Source: CAYGWP01 sp964353455 (lineage in GTDB: Bacteria > Planctomycetota > Phycisphaerae > FEN-1346). Taken from it: DNA of 15,942 nt. The stretch spans positions 1 to 15,942 of the forward strand of contig CAYGWP010000344.1 of the NCBI GenBank assembly GCA_964353455.1, read 5' to 3'. Shown here one piece after another: positions 13,662 to 15,942 of this stretch; the stretch's first letter is position 1; every line of letters starts with the position of its first letter. Both the position numbers and the translations under genes were made by a program. The notes below the pieces were generated by a model that saw only the letters and a program-made list of their open reading frames with translations, searched no databases and was not told the origin of the DNA.

Positions 13662-14990
13662 ATGCGACGAGTCCTACCTGTAGCGAGTGCGGCGGCCGCA
13701 ATGGCCCTGGCCGCTGCGGCCTGGGGTCAGATGGGCGGTCCGGCGCCGGTCTTCCTTGAGCAGGCCGAGGTCCGCACCATCCGCCGCGCGGTTGAACTGA
13801 CGGGCGTGGCCGAGGCCCGCCGTCAGAGCGTCGTGAGCGCCGAGGCGCCCGGCCGCGTCGAGAAGATGCTGGCCGACGCCGGCGACCGTGTTGCCGCCGG
13901 CGCCCCGGTGTGCCAGATGCGGCGGCTGCCGGTTGAACTGCAACTCAAGCAGGCCGAGGGGATGCTCGCCTCGGCCCAGGCGCAACTGAAGAAAGCGGAG
14001 CAGGGGTTCCGCGCCGAGGAGATCCAGCAGGCCGAGGCCCGCGTCAAGGCCGCCCGCGCCGGCTTCGAACGGTGGACCATGGAGCGGGAGCGGACCCGGA
14101 AACTCCTCGCCGAGGGGGCGAGCACCCCGGCCGAACGAGACACCGTCGAGGCCGCCTATCTCCAGGCCAAGGAGCAACTGGCCGAGGCCGAGGCGGGCCT
14201 CGCCCTCTTCCGCAGCGGCACACGCGTCGAGGACATCGAGAACGCCCGCGCACAGGTGGCCGCGCAGACCGCCGCCGTCGAATCCCTGAAAGACACTCTC
14301 GCCAAGATGGCGGTCACTATGCCGTTCGACGGCTACATCGTCCGCAAGCGGTGCGAGGAGGGGGAATGGCTCGCGCCCGGGTCGCCGGTGGTTGAGGCGG
14401 CGGACCTGTCGGTCGTGCGTGTCCTCCTGGATGTGCCGGAGCGATACCTGGCGGGCCTCGAGCAGGGCGCGAAGGCGCCCGTCGTCTTCGAGGCCCTCGG
14501 CGACCGCGAGTTCACGGGTGTTATCTCGCAGATCGTGCCGTACTCCGCCGCGGGGACCCATACCATCTGCGTGCGGGTGGATGTTCCGAATGTCGTTGAG
14601 AACAACCGTCCGGTGATTGCCGCCGGCCTGTTTGCGCGGGTGTGGTTGCCGGTGGGCGCGGAGCACCAGGCGCTGCTGGTGCCGAAGGCGGCGGTCATCC
14701 GCCAGGAGGGGCGGGACGTGGTCTATACGGTTGCGGATCGCCCGCCGCCCGGCGCGGTCGCGGCGATGCCGCCGGCGCCGCCCGGTGCGGAGAAGGCGCC
14801 GGCCCCCGTCGGTCCGCCCCAGCCGCAGGTCCAGTTCGCCGTCGCTATTCCAGTGCGCATCGCTCAGGGGTACGGCCGGTACATGGAGGTGCAGAGCGAC
14901 CTCCTGAAGCCGGGCACGCCGGTGGTGACGCGCGGTACATACCTGCTGGCGCCCGGATCGCCGGTGCAGGCGTACCCGAAGGAGAAGTGA
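13662..14990 (+). CDS. RND efflux membrane-fusion protein (HlyD/AcrA family)
   Basis: The periplasmic adaptor of a tripartite efflux pump, linking the inner-membrane RND permease encoded next to an outer-membrane channel. The 442-aa protein has a signal peptide (to about AWG-Q, residue 22). A first lipoyl half follows (VVSAEAPGRVEKMLADAGDRVAAGAPV), then a long α-hairpin rich in Ala, Glu, Gln and Lys (about residues 90-215), the second lipoyl half (MPFDGYIVRKRCEEGEWLAPGSPV) and β-barrel segments. A Pro/Ala-rich linker (about 359-391) interrupts the C-terminal part and is unusual for the family. ATG 13662 has GAGG 4 nt before it and gives the signal peptide; the frame extends upstream to 13539 but into the promoter. 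110 nt separate it from the permease. Confidence 0.9.
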   Translation: MRRVLPVASAAAAMALAAAAWGQMGGPAPVFLEQAEVRTIRRAVELTGVAEARRQSVVSAEAPGRVEKMLADAGDRVAAGAPVCQMRRLPVELQLKQAEGMLASAQAQLKKAEQGFRAEEIQQAEARVKAARAGFERWTMERERTRKLLAEGASTPAERDTVEAAYLQAKEQLAEAEAGLALFRSGTRVEDIENARAQVAAQTAAVESLKDTLAKMAVTMPFDGYIVRKRCEEGEWLAPGSPVVEAADLSVVRVLLDVPERYLAGLEQGAKAPVVFEALGDREFTGVISQIVPYSAAGTHTICVRVDVPNVVENNRPVIAAGLFARVWLPVGAEHQALLVPKAAVIRQEGRDVVYTVADRPPPGAVAAMPPAPPGAEKAPAPVGPPQPQVQFAVAIPVRIAQGYGRYMEVQSDLLKPGTPVVTRGTYLLAPGSPVQAYPKEK

Positions 14991-15022
14991 ATTGTGGATT
15001 GCGGATTGTGGATTGTGGATTT
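14991..15022 (+). repeat. Heptamer array between fusion protein and RND permease
   Basis: Starting at the base after the TGA stop: ATTGTGG (14991-14997), ATTGCGG (14998-15004), ATTGTGG (15005-15011), ATTGTGG (15012-15018), ATTT. In rotated form this is TG[CT]GGAT, close to the TGCGGA[AG] units of the efp-rimO gap. The 34-bp repeat follows 3 nt later. Confidence 0.88.
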
Positions 15023-15025
15023 ACA

Positions 15026-15059
15026 GCCTCGTTTAGCCGCGACTCGAAGAGGAGCGCGC
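15026..15059 (+). repeat. 34-bp dispersed repeat, copy 2 (intergenic)
   Basis: Identical to 7836-7869 (reverse strand), where it forms the start of rimO. Here it is non-coding, with an array of related heptamers just upstream in the same relative order. Confidence 0.93.
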
Positions 15060-15100
15060 TCGGGCGGATACTGGCTGCGCTCGCTCGGAAGGGTCAATGA

Positions 15101-15942
15101 ATGAACTTCATCGCGTTCTGCGTCAAGCACTCGGTGCCCGTGATCGTCGGGGTCCTCCTGGCGCTACTTTTCGGCATCATCGCGATGTATGAGATTCCCC
15201 GCCAGTTGACGCCGACGGTCGAGGTGCCCGTGGTTGGCGTGACGGTGGTGTACCCCGGCGCCGCGCCGCAGGAGATGGAAGGCGAGATCGTCGAGCGCCT
15301 CGAGGAACAACTCAACGGCGTCGATGGCCTGCGGGAAATGACCTCGACCAGCGAGGAGAACACGGCGGATGTGCGCCTTGAGTTCGACTGGGGCACCGAC
15401 CGCACGCTGGCCGGCGTCGATGTCATCAACAAGTTGAACCTGGTGCGGGAACTGCCGCGCGACGCCGAGAAACCCGCCATCTATTTCGGCGAACGGTTTG
15501 CCCACCCAATCTGCTTCATCTCGCTGGTGGGCGATGGGAAGAACTCCGACGAACTCCGCCAGTACGCCGTCGATGTGCTCGCGCCGTACTTCAAGCGCAT
15601 CTCAGGCGTCAGCCGCGTTGACGTCTATGGCGGCCGAGAGCGGCAGGTCGATGTGATCTTCGACCCGTACAAACTTGCCGCCCACCACGTTACGCCGATG
15701 GAACTCGGGCAACTGCTGGCCCGCGAGCACCGGAACACCCCCGGCGGGCGCATCAACGAGGAAACCGGCCGCTGGCCCGTCCGGACCGTGGGCCAGTTCC
15801 GCACCAACGAGGACATCGAGTCGGTGGTCCTCCAGCGGCCCGGCATGCCCGACGTGCGGCTGGCGGACCTGGTGCGGGCCGATATCGATGCCTACAGGGA
15901 TGCCGAAAATTATGTCCGCATCGACGGGTCGGGCGGCATCGT
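15101..15942 (+). CDS. RND-family efflux permease (AcrB/HAE1 type), partial at right edge
   Basis: Proton-driven inner-membrane exporter; the visible 280 residues are the N-terminal part of a family usually over 1000 aa. They show the first transmembrane helix (about residues 12-30, PVIVGVLLALLFGIIAMYEI), the porter-domain start PRQLTPTVEVPVVGVTVVYPGA and the EEQLNGVDGLREMTSTS segment (compare 'E..l..i.gv....S.S' in AcrB). The later segment RISGVSRVDVYGGRERQVDV is the typical 'GV..v...G....v.v' porter repeat. GGAAGGG (15087-15093) lies 7 nt before ATG 15101. Together with the preceding fusion protein it forms an efflux pump; no TolC-like gene is visible. Substrate cannot be told from this part. 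Confidence 0.93.
   Translation, partial: MNFIAFCVKHSVPVIVGVLLALLFGIIAMYEIPRQLTPTVEVPVVGVTVVYPGAAPQEMEGEIVERLEEQLNGVDGLREMTSTSEENTADVRLEFDWGTDRTLAGVDVINKLNLVRELPRDAEKPAIYFGERFAHPICFISLVGDGKNSDELRQYAVDVLAPYFKRISGVSRVDVYGGRERQVDVIFDPYKLAAHHVTPMELGQLLAREHRNTPGGRINEETGRWPVRTVGQFRTNEDIESVVLQRPGMPDVRLADLVRADIDAYRDAENYVRIDGSGGI

Noticed and set aside
5580..15059. A CRISPR array
   Set aside because: Repeats are 7-nt contiguous units or two single 34-bp copies; there are no regular spacers and no cas genes.

Overview
The window is GC-rich bacterial chromosome with no plasmid, phage or transposase genes. Membrane and secreted proteins dominate. Secreted carbohydrate-active-type proteins, a secreted FAD oxidoreductase with a lectin-like front domain, a β-barrel porin and many short palindromic repeats suggest a Gram-negative (diderm) bacterium of the Planctomycetes or a neighbouring phylum, probably an environmental genome. 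That placement is inference from gene content; no rRNA or other marker gene is present to confirm it.

Layout. (1) 1-1310, minus, open at the left edge: N-terminal part of an AddB-like recombination helicase/nuclease subunit. (2) 1514-4982, plus: uppP (undecaprenyl-diphosphatase), a GNAT N-acetyltransferase of the phosphinothricin acetyltransferase type, and a secreted glycoside-hydrolase-like TIM-barrel protein, tightly packed as one apparent operon. (3) 5100-8461, minus: efp, rimO, pgsA, pgpA, an apparent housekeeping operon (translation factor, ribosomal S12 modification, two consecutive steps of phosphatidylglycerol synthesis). It converges on the glycosidase gene. (4) 8462-8698: a divergent promoter region. 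(5) 8699-15942, plus: secreted FAD oxidoreductase, CsgG-like lipoprotein, outer-membrane β-barrel protein, RND membrane-fusion protein, and an RND permease running off the right edge. The last two form a drug/metal efflux pair. No intergenic gap exceeds about 240 bases.

The most unusual feature is not a gene but a set of small repeats concentrated on rimO and its operon. A 34-bp dispersed repeat supplies rimO codons 2-12 and recurs before the RND permease. A nested 91-bp palindrome lies in frame inside rimO. A 24-nt hairpin element (GTTAGC followed by an 8-bp stem with a TT loop) occurs three times, once inside rimO and once providing the rimO stop codon; the middle three bases of its stem differ between copies with matching changes on the other side. 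Four intergenic gaps hold arrays of 3-4 contiguous heptamers beginning at or close to a stop codon. EF-P appears to have Asn rather than Lys or Arg at the position equivalent to residue 34.

Promoter-like sequences of the sigma-70 type are visible before uppP, efp, the FAD oxidoreductase, the porin and the fusion protein.
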